Shown here: positions 11,168 through 21,052 of the stretch, in pieces
How positions within the stretch are numbered: the stretch's first letter is position 1
Layout of the letters: each line of letters opens with the position of its first letter
Assembly: GCF_023898315.1 (NCBI RefSeq)
Contig: NC_064615.1
Span: 909,948,742 to 910,012,741, forward strand
Direction of reading: 5' to 3'
DNA: 64,000 nt
Origin: Schistocerca nitens
Taxonomy: Eukaryota; Arthropoda; Insecta; Orthoptera; Acrididae
The notes under the pieces: model-generated
The model's input: the letters and a program-made list of their open reading frames with translations, nothing else
Database searches by the model: none
Told to the model about the DNA's origin: nothing
Position numbers and translations under genes: made by a program

Positions 11168-11548
11168 TCGTTAACTGAAGGCCGTTGGCCACTGCACTGA
11201 CCGTGGTGAGACGTAATGCCTCAAATTAGGTATTCTCGGCACACTCTTGTCGTTGTGATTCTCGGGATATTGAATTCCCTAACGGTTTCCGAAATGGAAT
11301 GTCTAATGCCTCTAGGTCCGACTACAATTCAGCGTTCGAAGTCTGTTAATTGCCTTCGTGCGGTCATTTTTCACATGAATCACCTGAGTACAAATGACAG
11401 CTCCGGCAATGCAGTGCCCTTTTATAAATTGTTGTACGTGATACTACCGTCATCTGTTCTTATCGCTATGCCATGATTTTTGTCGCTTCTGTGTATGTGC
11501 TTTTCAGCAAACGTTCCAGTTGAGTCATTAGACCGGATCATAACTGAG

Positions 11549-11771
11549 GTTGGTTGGTTGATTCGGGGGAGGGGACCAAATACCGAGGCCATCGATCCCA
11601 TCGGATTACGGAAGGATGGGGAAGGAAGTCGGCCGTACCCTTTCACAGAAACCTGAAGCGATTTAGGGAAATCACGGAAAACCTAAGAAAGGATGGCCGG
11701 ACGCGGGGTTTGTAATGTCGTCCTCCCGATTGTGAGCCCAGTGTCCTAACCAATGCGCCATCTCGCTGGGT
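11549..11771 (-). mobile_element. tRNA-derived SINE, same family as 10941-11167
   Basis: Read on the minus strand it begins at the tRNA-like head (GCGCATTGGTTAGGACACTG) and ends with GAATCAACCAACCAACC. The body block TTAGGTTTTCCGTGATTTCC is shared with the SINE at 10941. Flanks GGATCATAACTGAG (11535-11548) and GGATCACAATTAAG (11772-11785) are a diverged 14-bp target duplication. It sits only 40 bp beyond the Tc1 end at 11495 and in opposite orientation to the SINE 380 bp to its left. Confidence 0.88.
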
Positions 11772-11841
11772 GGATCACAATTAAGAACGTGAACAGTACG
11801 CTAAATAACTTCTTTTATCTCATCATATGTTTTTTCAGTCT

Positions 11842-12181
11842 TGTTATACCAGAGCCAAGGTAGCCCCTGAGGGCCGGCAACCCATATTACACCACAGAGG
11901 ACGAGGTTGTCTATGCCCAAGGCCTACCAAAAGCACCATGGTAAACACCGGCTCTGTACATATAAGATAATGGAAACAGACATTCCAAGCACTACTTCCT
12001 GCAGGGTGAGCTCGAGCCACGGCTTGCAGGAAGTATCACTACGCCAAAACCTGATTGGCTGGAGAAAGCTATTTAGGGGCTAGAACCAGCCCCAAAGTCA
12101 GTTCACGCCGGATGCCGACCTCGTGTACCGCGACCGTTGAAGATTACGTCTTCGTTTCGGAATTGGAGTGTTACTAGTGTC

Positions 12182-12227
<46 letters not shown>

Positions 12228-12354
12228 CACGAATCTTTGTGGAAAATTTAAAGTGAACATTTGTTTGCCTCAATTAGGAGACTTTTACTGGCCAGTCATC
12301 AACCTTGTGAACTTACATTAATAAAAGTTGCGTATGTGAAAAACTGCGAATTGC
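11842..12354 (+). mobile_element. Possible solo LTR
   Basis: About 510 bp without coding capacity but with LTR-like order. It starts TGTTATACC, has a TATA-like CTATTTAGGGG near 12070 and a CAGTTCACG start-site-like block. The CA-rich/TG tract at 12187-12224 and an AATAAA signal near 12322 follow, about 30 bp before an end at ...TTGCCA. The flanks do not give a convincing target duplication (GTCT against GTCA), so the boundaries and the call are tentative. Confidence 0.4.
12187..12224. repeat. (GT)n microsatellite
   Basis: An almost pure GT run of about 38 bp, starting after CTGTGA and ending at TTACCACG. Confidence 0.95.
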
Positions 12355-12839
12355 CAGTCACATCACACCTCTTAATCGTTTGTAGAGGTAGTAGGCTGGT
12401 ATGTTCATATTACTTTGAGGGGTCGTGAGATTGTGCCTACCTTCGCTATGATACCCCTTTCACTCTGCCGTTCATAGCAAATTTATTCGCATTCCTACTT
12501 TCTTGCTAATTATTGTGCCTACTCTTTCTTCCTTCCTTCCTTTCTTTCGTTCTTTATTTCCCTTGCGCTTATCCCGTCTAGTACAGGATCCTCTTTTCAG
12601 GATTTGTGGCCAGATGTCCCTGACGCCACAGTCATCAAGATAACGTATCGTGTAACGGAGAAAAACCGTGTGCGCTCTCTGTCTGTGAATAGAGTAGATT
12701 TTGTTCTGTGTGTTATATGTCGGACAATGTACCATCCCATGATCGTTAACATGCCGCCGAATTCTAATCGGGTCTGCCTCACCTCACTGTCTCACAAGGT
12801 AGTGGGCTATATATTATAGTATACGAGCAGCTCGTAATG
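12355..12839. other. No recognised gene
   Basis: This stretch holds a pyrimidine-rich tract (CTTCCTTCCTTCC near 12530) and overlapping 60-87-codon frames on both strands at 12472-12819. None has a motif I recognise. Confidence 0.35.
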
Positions 12840-13420
12840 TCTACTTCTACATTAGCCTTATGTGATTTTGTCTTTAAAGCACTATACTCACCTGACCTAA
12901 AACTCTCTTCATCCTGCTATCCTACTTCGCTGATACCTGTTACATGTAACTTTAATCCGTACATCTTCCTTTTCAAATTATTTAACCTACGTACACGGTA
13001 AGGGAATTAACGTCAGACCTTCCGATTCACAGAACACCAGATGTGTTTATTGTTTTATGACAATGTCCTCATGAATAGTCGCTTTCTCACGATCCTTATG
13101 AGTGACTATTTAGCCTCCTAAATGTATTACTCAAGAGGATGCCTTCATCATTAAAGCACACAGTGCAGTTGCATATCTTCAGGAAATAGCTGTAGTTTCA
13201 GCTGTTTGTAACTGCAATATAGCGTGGTCATGATGGCTAATGTTACAGGATCAACTCAGTCAGTCATCCAAAAATAGCTGCGTCCCTCTTCAGGAACCAC
13301 AGGTTATTCTGGTCTCTCCATAGGTACTCTTTTCGCGTGGCTGCAATCAAGGTTTAGATATCTGTATTATTGAAACACGTAAGCCACCCCACCGAATCGA
13401 GGAGTGGGTTACATCTCATA
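12840..13420 (-). mobile_element. LINE fragment, second copy of the 8030-8600 sequence
   Basis: Same orientation and block order as 8030-8600: ATTTTGTCTTTAAAGC, CTCACCTGACC, TCAAATTATTTAACCTAC, CTGTAGTTTCAGCTG, GTTACAGGATCAACTCAGTC, and CTCTTCAGGAACCAC. It is probably the 5' and endonuclease-side part of the RTE-like LINE, lying antisense. No coding frame survives. Confidence 0.5.
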
Positions 13421-13794
13421 AATTTCACCCTTAAGTTACAGATAACTGTTTAAACTAACATTATTTGCATGTATGTGTTGTACAACTACAGCTGCTGACT
13501 GGAATTTTGCCAGTATTATCAACTGTTAATTCTATAAACATTTAATAATTAAATCAAATTAACACATCTGTGAACATATATTTGGCATGTAATACAACGC
13601 AAAATTAAACAAAGAAGCAGGCAGAAGACCGATGAGTCAAAAACAAAAACTTTTTCAATCCTTTTTTCGAGACCAATAATTGAAAAAAGTAAAATAAATA
13701 AATTTAAGCAACAACTAAATACTAAAGAAAGTGTAAGAAATACAGAAGTTGAACAAAAGAATATTTTCTGTTGGTGACTACAACTTCGCTATTA
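13421..13794. other. No recognised gene
   Basis: AT-rich spacer just left of the intact Tc1-like element. No RNA gene, inverted repeat or coding frame stands out. Confidence 0.4.
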
Positions 13795-15220
13795 TACACT
13801 CCTGGAAATGGAAAAAAGAACACATTGACACCGGTGTGACAGACCCACCATACTTGCTCCGGACACTGCGAGAGGGCTGTACAAGCAATGATCACACGCA
13901 CGGCACAGCGGACACACCAGGAACCGCGGTGTTGGCCGTCGAATGGCGCTAGCTGCGCAGCATTTGTGCACCGCCGCCGTCAGTGTCAGCCAGTTTGCCG
14001 TGGCATACGGAGCTCCATCGCAGTCTTTAACACTGGTAGCATGCCGCGACAGCGTGGACGTGAACCGTATGTGCAGTTGACGGACTTTGAGCGAGGGCGT
14101 ATAGTGGGCATGCGGGAGGCCGGGTGGACGTACCGCCGAATTGCTCAACACGTGGGGCGTGACGTCTCCACAGTACATCGATGTTGTCGCCAGTGGTCGG
14201 CGGAAGGTGCACGTGCCCGTCGACCTGGGACCGGACCGCAGCGATGCACGGATGCACGCCAATACCGTAGGATCCTACGCAGTGCCGTAGGGGACCGCAC
14301 CGCCACTTCCCAGCAAATTAGGGACACTGTTGCTCCTGGGGTATCGGCGAGGACCATTCGCAACCGTCTCCATGAAGCTGGGCTACGGTCCCGCACACCG
14401 TTACGCCGTCTTCCGCTCACGCCCCAACATCGTGCAGCCCGCCTCCAGTGGTGTCGCGACAGGCGTGAATGGAGGGACGAATGGAGACGTGTCGTCTTCA
14501 GCGATGAGAGTCGCTTCTGCCTTGGTGCCAATGATGGTCGTATGCGTGTTTGGCGCCGTGCAGGTGAGCGCCACAATCAGGACTGCATACGACCGAGGCA
14601 CACAGGGCCAACACCCGGCATCATGGTGTGGGGAGCGATCTCCTACACTGGCCGTACACCACTGGTGATCGTCGAGGGGACACTGAATAGTGCACGGTAC
14701 ATCCAAACCGTCATCGAACCCATCGTTCTACCATTCCTAGACCGGCAAGGGAACTTGCTGTTCCAACAGGACAATGCATGTCCGCATGTATCCCGTGCCA
14801 CCCAACGTGCTCTAGTAGGTGTAAGTCAACTACCCTGGCCAGCAAGATCTCCGGATCTGTCCCCCATTGAGCATGTTTGGGACTGGATGAAGCGTCGTCT
14901 CACGCGGTCTGCACGTCCAGCACGAACGCTGGTCCAACTGAGGCGCCAGGTGGAAATGGCATGGCAAGCCGTTCCACAGGACTACATCCAGCATCTCTAC
15001 GATCGTCTCCATGGGAGAATAGCAGCCTGCATTGCTGCGAAAGGTGGATATACACTGTACTAGTGCCGACATTGTGCTTGCTCTGTTGCCTTTGTCTATG
15101 TGCCTGTGGTTCTGTCAGTGTGATCATGTGATGTATCTGACCCCAGGAATGTGTCAATAAAGTTTCCCCTTCCTGGGACAATGAATTCACGGTGTTCTTA
15201 TTTCAATTTCCAGGAGCGTA
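13795..15220 (+). mobile_element. Complete Tc1-like transposon, apparently intact
   Basis: Ends are TA plus an inverted repeat of about 29 bp: left TACACTCCTGGAAATGGAAA, and right, read inward, TACGCTCCTGGAAATTGAAA, with a few mismatches. The element is 1426 bp including TA at both sides. It has one uninterrupted transposase frame and an AATAAAG signal at 15158 after the stop. The structure is that of a full-length autonomous Tc1-like element. Small differences between the two ends argue against very recent insertion, but the coding frame has no stop or frameshift. Confidence 0.93.
14041..15063 (+). CDS. Tc1-like transposase, uninterrupted, 340 aa
   Basis: Cuts and rejoins its own element at TA sites. 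I chose the start MPRQRGREP at 14041. The upstream open stretch to 13888 overlaps the terminal repeat region and lacks family features. Domains in order: first helix-turn-helix at residues ~10-55 (LTDFERGRIVGMREAGW, YRRIAQHVGRDVSTVHR); second DNA-binding half ~60-125 (QIRDTVAP, SARTIRNRLHEAGL); catalytic domain from ~150 with VFSDESRF (first D), FQQDNACPH (second D) and SPDLSPIEHVWD (third residue E). The spacing from second D to E counts as 32, not the 34 of classical Tc1. It ends IAAKGGYTLY, the usual family C-terminus. All three acidic residues are present, so the protein could be active; activity itself cannot be seen. Confidence 0.92.
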   Translation: MPRQRGREPYVQLTDFERGRIVGMREAGWTYRRIAQHVGRDVSTVHRCCRQWSAEGARARRPGTGPQRCTDARQYRRILRSAVGDRTATSQQIRDTVAPGVSARTIRNRLHEAGLRSRTPLRRLPLTPQHRAARLQWCRDRREWRDEWRRVVFSDESRFCLGANDGRMRVWRRAGERHNQDCIRPRHTGPTPGIMVWGAISYTGRTPLVIVEGTLNSARYIQTVIEPIVLPFLDRQGNLLFQQDNACPHVSRATQRALVGVSQLPWPARSPDLSPIEHVWDWMKRRLTRSARPARTLVQLRRQVEMAWQAVPQDYIQHLYDRLHGRIAACIAAKGGYTLY

Positions 15221-16504
15221 TTTTTCAAACAAGTGTGAAAGTGTTGTATATATTATTATTAATAGAGAAAGATTACATTATATAAGTTATTATTTTCTGT
15301 TTACAACAGCCCTTATTTTTATTTTGCCAATAACTGATCTGACTGGGTCTATTTAGAGGTCAACTTTTCAAATACCATTGCAATTATCTTTCAATATCTA
15401 ACTCAATGGAGAGTTCCTCTATCGAGAAAAATCCTTCTATCAATTAATTGTCATTTTTCCCAGTATTTTCTAGTTCATGACAGAAATCGCGTGGTATTGA
15501 AGGTTTCAGGGCTAATGAATGTTCTTTGCTGTATAAGCTGTAAGCAGTTCTTATTGTCGGTATTTATATGTAATATTTAGGCTAGTTCCGTCTCGTTAAC
15601 TCTTGCAAAGCTGGCACCAGTCTCTGACGGTTTCTATCCATTTAATATTTAAATTTCTTTGTTCCCTTGATTTTGCCACGTTGCAGTGACATCCCTATGT
15701 CAGCATGAGAAAACTGGTGCAGAGTTGGGTTTTCTCCAGTGATATTTGGACCACAGCTTTGGCTGCTCGCCTGCTCAGGAAATCAACTAGAGACGGCACC
15801 GTTTGCTGATAGTTAATAAATAACGTTGCGTTGTCGGTGAGTCATCACGGTTTCTTGGACCACAGCCATACAACACCGAAGACTCACTAGCAACGAATAT
15901 ACTTGGTCGTGAAGGCCTTCACTGTATAAATTAAAACTGTCTTGCCTGCAAAAGAGAAACGGTATGCTATCAGCGCTTCTTCCTTGTGCCTCAACTGGAC
16001 TCTACTTTGGTCATTCAGACTATTCCCTGCTCCATTCTCTTATTCAAGGACAGAGTTGAAAAATGAGGAAACTCCTTATATCGTAAAACCCTTGTTTTGT
16101 CCTCAGTACCATCAGAGACCTTCCTTTCAAATTTTACTTTCAAGTGTGATTAATTTTAGGCTGTAAGATGAACTTCGGCGTTTGCTGTCTAATCCTAAAG
16201 CTATAAGGATTTTGTCATGAGGTTCTCGGTCCAAATAGTTGCAAACACTCTTCAAGCGAACAAATGTGATTATCATCTCACCTTTACTGGCAGTGAAAAA
16301 GTACATTTAACAAGAGACTCATTCGTACGAGGTGAGTAAGTCCAACACTCGGATGAATTTCGAAAGACTCCAATACAAAGAAACACTTCATAGATAACGT
16401 TGTTTTTACACATAATCTTCTGTCTTTTTAAAGTATAACACTAGCAAGATGAGTGGACAGAAGCCACTGGCAGGGTTGTCCTGAAATTTTGGCTAGAGGC
16501 GGAA
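15221..16504. other. No recognised gene
   Basis: About 1.3 kb with no coding region or recognisable repeat. Short frames such as 15942-16166 carry no known motif. Confidence 0.4.
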
Positions 16505-17121
16505 TATACTGTGTGATGAAAGGTACTCAGACACCTATTAATGGATATTAATGTGGGATGTGGGCAGCCTTCGCTTTTACTGTCCTGAGGACGCTTTCAG
16601 TGAGATGTCTGAATGTCTTTGGAGGAATGGCAATCCAGTCTTCCTTAAGAGCCGAAACCGGAGAAAATATTGACTCTATGGGTTCCGATCTAAGTAGAAA
16701 TTCTAATTCATTCCAATGGAGTTCCACTGGGTTCATGGTCTTTAGACTATTCCTCTTTTGCATACAGGACACAATGCTGACAACTGTATTCATATCCTTC
16801 GATATTTAGCATTTCCTTAAGTGCAATGGAGAAACCACATCCCATCTACGAAAATCTTTCCTGTATCGTAACACAACCTCTCGCAGTTCACTGTTGGCGT
16901 TACACATGATGGCAGGTAACGTTCTACAGCAGCTCTCCAAACTCAGACCCTATCATCGAACTGCCACAGGAATGGCGTGATTCATCATCCCAAATCACTC
17001 ATTTCCAGTCATCCTCCGACATCGTCGCAAACGTCGCTTAGCACTGACTGTACACTTCTTCTCCCTGAGCAGCATTACGCCTACTTTCAACCGCAATAAA
17101 AGAAAAGTAATGATAATTCAG

Positions 17122-17452
17122 GGCAACGACCTTGCCACAGTGGATACACCGGTTCCCATCAGATCACTCAAGTTAAGCGCTGTCGGGCGTGGCCGGCACT
17201 TGGATGGGTGACCATCTGAGCCACTATGCGCTGTTGCCATTTTTCGGGGTGCACTCAGCCTCTTGACGCGAACTGAGGGCTCGACCGAATAGTAGCGGCT
17301 CCGCTCAAAGAAAACCATCATAACGACCGGGAGTACGGTGTGCTGACCACACGCCCCTCCTATCCGCATCCTCATCTGAGGATCACACGGCGGTAGGATG
17401 GTACCGATGGGCCACTTGTGGCCTGAAGACGGAGTGCTGCTGCTGCTGCTGC
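17122..17452 (+). mobile_element. 5S-rRNA-derived SINE with perfect target duplication
   Basis: The first ~110 bp resemble 5S rRNA: ACACCGGTTCCCATCAGATC, GTTAAGCGCTGTCGGGC and ACTTGGATGGGTGACCATC are the conserved 5S internal-promoter blocks (A-box, intermediate element, C-box). A ~200-bp unrelated body follows, and the unit ends in (CTG)n at 17435-17452. The 14-bp repeat TAATGATAATTCAG occurs at 17108-17121 and 17453-17466 with no mismatch. Transcription would be by RNA polymerase III through the 5S internal control region. A second, antisense copy lies at 62812-63128. Confidence 0.92.
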
Positions 17453-17900
17453 TAATGATAATTCAGATTTTAATCAACGACCGCCTTTACTGGCAGCCTG
17501 GGGAGCTGCACAACCATTGTACATCATTCCTCTTAGCACCCATTGTTACTGTGCTAGCTGGACTCGTGGTAGTGCATTGGAACTCACGTGCGATTCCTTT
17601 CGCTGATTTCATGCAATTTTTTTACGATCACCTACAGCAATGGTCCCTGTCCATCAGTACATGAGATGTGTCTGCTCTTGATTTACCTGCAGTTGTTCAA
17701 TGCGTGTTTCCACTTCACGATCACGTCACCAACAGTCGTTCTGGGCAGCTATAGTAGGATTGAAATATCCCTGATGGATTACTCAGGTATCCACGTTCGA
17801 AGTTACTGAGCTCTCTCGACGAACCCATTCTGCTGTTACTGCTTTTCTGCTGACCACAGCATACCGGGCTCCTACTTTTACACAGGAGGGTCTGTCTCTT

Positions 17901-18712
17901 GTAAAAAATTTTTGTTCATTTATAGACGCAATCACATTCTTATGACACAGTCATAACCGGTTTCGCCGGAAGTTTTTACTACATACGTGCTTCAGCTATG
18001 GAGCCTTCTGGCGGTCGGGTATTGCACTGCCTAGTGCGGGCCGGAGCGGATGTCAACAACCTTTAAGGCGGAGGAGCGTGTCATCCACCTACAGCAGAGC
18101 AGCACACTCGTCGTCCTGCCCGTGTCGTCCCTGCCGTGCTAATGGACAACGGCATAAACAGGCAATGGCTGGAAATACAGCGCTATCGGGCGTGAGAAAT
18201 ACACTCTACAAGTGCTACTACTATTTTCGTCTATAGCAATGTTTTCTCCTTGTTCTGAAATGTTATTTCACTGATTTAGCGGTCTGTTATGTAATTTTAA
18301 GTTTTATATACGTTTGACCTAAATATTAATAGTAAATTTGTCATATTTTAGGCTTTTGAAAAGTAAAGACTATCTTATAGGGGACGCGCGTATCTAGCGC
18401 AAAGAGGGGGAACAAAATCCAACAAATTTTTATACCTATATAAGACGGTGTTTTACATTTTATAGCTAGTTTGACAACGCATGAACCTGTATTCGGTGTA
18501 TGCCGCCTTTAGGTATGAACTATATGTATTTCACATAAATTGAGCTAGATTACTAATAAGCCTGGTTAAATATTGCACCTATTTTTAGGTTTTGATATAA
18601 ATTTTCTTTTATATTGTTATAGAATCTGAAGATGGTCATTGTATGGCCTAAACCGGTTATGGCTGTGTCATAAGAATGTGATTCCGTCTATAAATAAACA
18701 AAAAAATTTTAC
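17901..18712. mobile_element. Non-coding element with ~60-bp terminal inverted repeats
   Basis: Left 17901-17962 (GTAAAAAATTTTTGTTCATT ... CATAACCGGTTT) is the inverse of right 18650-18712 (AAACCGGTTATGGCTGTGTC ... ATTTTAC), with few mismatches over about 60 bp. The interior has no coding capacity. It sits in the Tc1-like element at 16505-18841. The flanks AGGGTCTGTCTCTTGT (17887-17902) and AGGGTCTGCCTCTCGT (18759-18774) form a 16-bp direct repeat with two mismatches. Forty-six bases of extra sequence lie between the right inverted repeat and the right direct repeat. Confidence 0.85.
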
Positions 18713-18841
18713 GAAATAATCAATCACTCACTCCATTTACAAAATGTCATTTTTTCCAAGGGTCTGCCTCTCGTGACATCTACTGGACAATTTCGCATTA
18801 GGTAAGTGTCTCCGGATATTTCTGATCAGATAGCGAGTGCA

Positions 18842-19629
18842 GACGCGACATCTGAGCAGCCTGCTACAGATAGGTGTGCACCGAACACGGCAGCATGTTG
18901 CGAGGTAACAAACATTTAATGGGCAATGGTAATCGGTGAAAGACGAACGGGTCATAGCATATCAAAAATGCAGCGTACAAGCGTAGACATCCACACAGTG
19001 GAAGAGACATCACGTCACCACCTCAGAACCATTCGTGGTTAAGGGCGGATTACTGTGAATCCATTTACACCAGGGCTGTACGGAGAAAGTGCACCGCAAA
19101 AGCTTCAGCGAGCAACAACCAACACGTGTCGCTTTGCTGAGACTTAACATAGTCTCGAATACTGATATGGACCCTCGAACATAGTCGTCTGGTCAATCTA
19201 GGATTCAGTTGCATCGATCTTATGGGCACTTGAAAGTGTGGCGCACGTCGTGCTAAGCCATGTATCCTGTATGCTGGCAAGATTGTCCAGGCAGGAGGTG
19301 ACTCATGATCTGGGCTGTGTTCATATAGTCGCAATTAGACCTCATTGTTCGGCTGCAAGGATCACTGAGAAGTGCATGTTATGTGGAAGTGCTTACAGAC
19401 AATCTGTGTCCCTTTCTGGCATTAGAGGTCCCTGATAGATGTAGCGTTTCCACAGGAGTATACCGCATGTCACTGCTCTTTGCTTTTACACTTGAGCGAA
19501 TTCTCAACAGTAGCTTGGCCTTCCATATAACGCAATCTTAATCCAGTCGAGCGTTTATTGGATGCGGCTGTACGCATAATGAGCGAAGCACGAACCGCCC
19601 GAAGCAATAAACTGGAATATGGCTCAAAT
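18842..19629 (+). mobile_element. Decayed Tc1-like transposase region
   Basis: No frame survives, but fragments in three frames resemble a Tc1 transposase: AMSHVSCMLARL/KPCILYAGKIVQAGGDS near 19250-19310 matches the stretch before the VWG motif. WPSI*RNLNPVERLLDAAV near 19520-19570 matches the third catalytic region (SPDLNPIE). It lies immediately right of the antisense Tc1-like element and left of a SINE. Ends are not identifiable. Confidence 0.5.
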
Positions 19630-19802
19630 GGTTCAAATGGCTCTGAGCACAACGGGACTTAAGATCTGAGGTCATCAGTCCCCTAGAACGTAGAACTACT
19701 TAAACCTAACTAACCTAAGGACATCACATACATCCATGTGGATTCGAACCTGCGACCGCAGCAGACTGAAGCGCCTAGAATCGCTCGGCCACACCGACCG
19801 GC
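19630..19802 (-). mobile_element. tRNA-derived SINE, same family as 9102-9298
   Basis: Starts on the plus strand with GGTTCAAATGGCTCTGAGCA (the SINE 3' end in reverse). It passes CCTAACTAACCTAAGGACAT and ends with the tRNA-like head GATTCGAACCTGCGACCGCA ... CTCGGCCACACCGACCGG. It separates two decayed transposons. Confidence 0.88.
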
Positions 19803-20290
19803 AGATGTTGAAAGTGACGACCACTCATCTCTTGACACTCTGGGGCCCTGGTCAGCAAATTTCTGAAGCAGGGTCGAAGCTAGACTGCTGGAATTGCTGC
19901 AATCTCATCCGCATTGTTCTGCTAGAGTTCCTGAAGACTATAAGGCTGTTGCGATAGTCTTTAGACTTGAGGCCTCCCCGCACAGAGTAATCGCACAGGT
20001 CGGGTGACCAGCCGTGACCAGACTGACCTCTGCTAACAACTCTGTTAGTTGTGAATCTTGTGTAAATGCGCTTCATGGTTCGGCCGGTTGTAAGGGCAAT
20101 TGCTTCATCCTGTTGGAAGTATTTTCCTTCCCCGTCAATGCGACCGCCATTTCACGTCCAATCGTATCCACTCGACCTGCCCACTTTTATTTGCCCCACC
20201 TTGTAGTTTCTAACAACAATTTTTTTCAGTACCAGGGATTACCCTCGTGGTTTCCGATTTCTGTCTGAACACTTAACGAATCGAAAAGTT
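19803..20290 (-). mobile_element. Mariner-like transposon relic
   Basis: The minus-strand translation from about 20110 gives GKYFQQDEAIALTTGRTM (second acidic motif QQD). It continues RFTTNRVVSRGQ, WSPDLCDYSVRGGLKSKDYR (third D in SPDL, with a CDYxxxG motif) and LQQFQQS. This order is typical of arthropod mariner-related transposases. Only the C-terminal half is present, with substitutions at conserved positions, and no end repeats were found. Confidence 0.65.
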
Positions 20291-20879
20291 GGAGACTAAC
20301 ACTAACAAAATCATTATATGTTTCTTGCGTGTACTACTGACCAGCTTGTGTTGGAATCACGCCATCTCAAGTGGCATCAGCCATATGCATGTAGAAACAA
20401 ACACGTATGTGTTGATATTCCACAAACGACACTCGTTCTTCGCTTTACCACCTGTTTAACGATACTGATCCTCAGTCGTGGAACGAGTGTTCTTGGTACA
20501 TCGATTTTTGGTATTCTATGTCCTCACGAGTGAGACCAGATCATAAATGAGAAAGTGCTGAACTGACCCACCTATTAGTTAATAAATGTAAGCAGAATGA
20601 CTTTTCAAGTGTTACAGTTGTATCTTATATGCTAAAAATCTGAGCTTTTTTATGAGCGCTCTTTGTGTTATATTGTTAGTATTTGTACCAAATGGAAAGG
20701 TACCATGTAATATTCCTCACAATATTAGCTGGTTGTGGTCTTTATTGTATAGCCCGAAGGAAATAAACAACATATTTACATTCATTTGCAATACTCATAA
20801 AGTTCCATAATTTACATCCTCATTCTGGTTGTAATATTATTCGTATCGTTTAGTGATTTGGCTTTTTTTTCTTTTTCAG
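20291..20879. other. No recognised gene; polypyrimidine tract at right edge
   Basis: AT-rich spacer. The only notable element is the polypyrimidine run ending in CAG at 20864-20879, which would serve as the splice acceptor of the candidate exon described next. Confidence 0.4.
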
Positions 20880-21052
20880 GGTCTACATTTGAAGGCAAGA
20901 TCACATCACGAATCTTTGGTGTTCCTCCCAAACGAAAGAGAAAAAACTCTTTTCAATGGAAGTTAACGCTTCGTCCAATCGTTGAAAAATATTTCAGTGC
21001 TGCGCGATTATGTGTAAATGTGTCAATGACGCTTTTTTTACTTTTTTATTAG
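20880..21052 (+). CDS. Candidate terminal coding exon, uncertain
   Basis: An excellent acceptor-like sequence (T-rich run, CTTTTTCAG at 20871-20879) precedes an open stretch reading STFEGKITSRIFGVPPKRKR, then KNSFQWKLTLRPIVEKYF, and ends at TAG 21050-21052. PPKRKRK is a basic, nuclear-localisation-like cluster. I recognise no protein family, no donor exon is known in the window, and the last dozen residues (MTLFLLFY) look noncoding-like. It may be a real last exon of a host gene with upstream exons outside this region, or simply chance. Confidence 0.22.

Larger units (their letters stand above)
9299..11495 (-). mobile_element. Tc1-like transposon with internal 72-bp tandem array and nested SINE
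   Basis: The right end, read inward from 11495, is TACACAGAAGCGACAAAAAT, close to the left TIR of the copy at 59497 (TACACGGAGGTGACTAAAGT). On the minus strand the transposase reads MFMDDNAPCHCVTIVRD near 10420 (second catalytic D in DDN). It then runs through thirteen copies of a 24-residue unit. It leaves the array as ...SPGLHHIGLPWDVIKGSVHA near 9460 and continues LATLSHLWTAIEAAWL to MPRRLHW at 9310. The normal protein would have one unit followed by IEHxWD; here the E-position is G. A SINE at 10941-11167 also interrupts it, and the 3' TIR is missing. It is inactive. Confidence 0.85.
16505..18841 (-). mobile_element. Tc1-like transposon, antisense, split by two insertions
   Basis: The left end has TACTGTGTGATGAAAGGTAC and ACTCAGACACC. 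The right end near 18841 has GTCTCCGGATATTTCTGATC followed by AGATAGCGAGTG, a degenerate partner of the GTCCGGATACTTTTGATCAC type end. The minus strand encodes decayed transposase pieces; for example 17860-17480 reads as the N-terminal HTH region and 17050-16540 as the catalytic region. It is interrupted by a 5S-derived SINE (17122-17452) and by an inverted-repeat element with tail (17903-18758). Removing both would restore an approximately 1.15-kb element. It is heavily decayed and inactive. Confidence 0.8.

Noticed and set aside
13888-14040. N-terminal extension of the 14041 transposase
   Set aside because: It lies in the terminal/5' untranslated part of the element. Family proteins start at the MPRQRGRE-type methionine.
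17130-17235. 5S rRNA gene
   Set aside because: It continues into a 200-bp body, has a 14-bp target duplication and lies inside a transposon, so it is a 5S-derived SINE.
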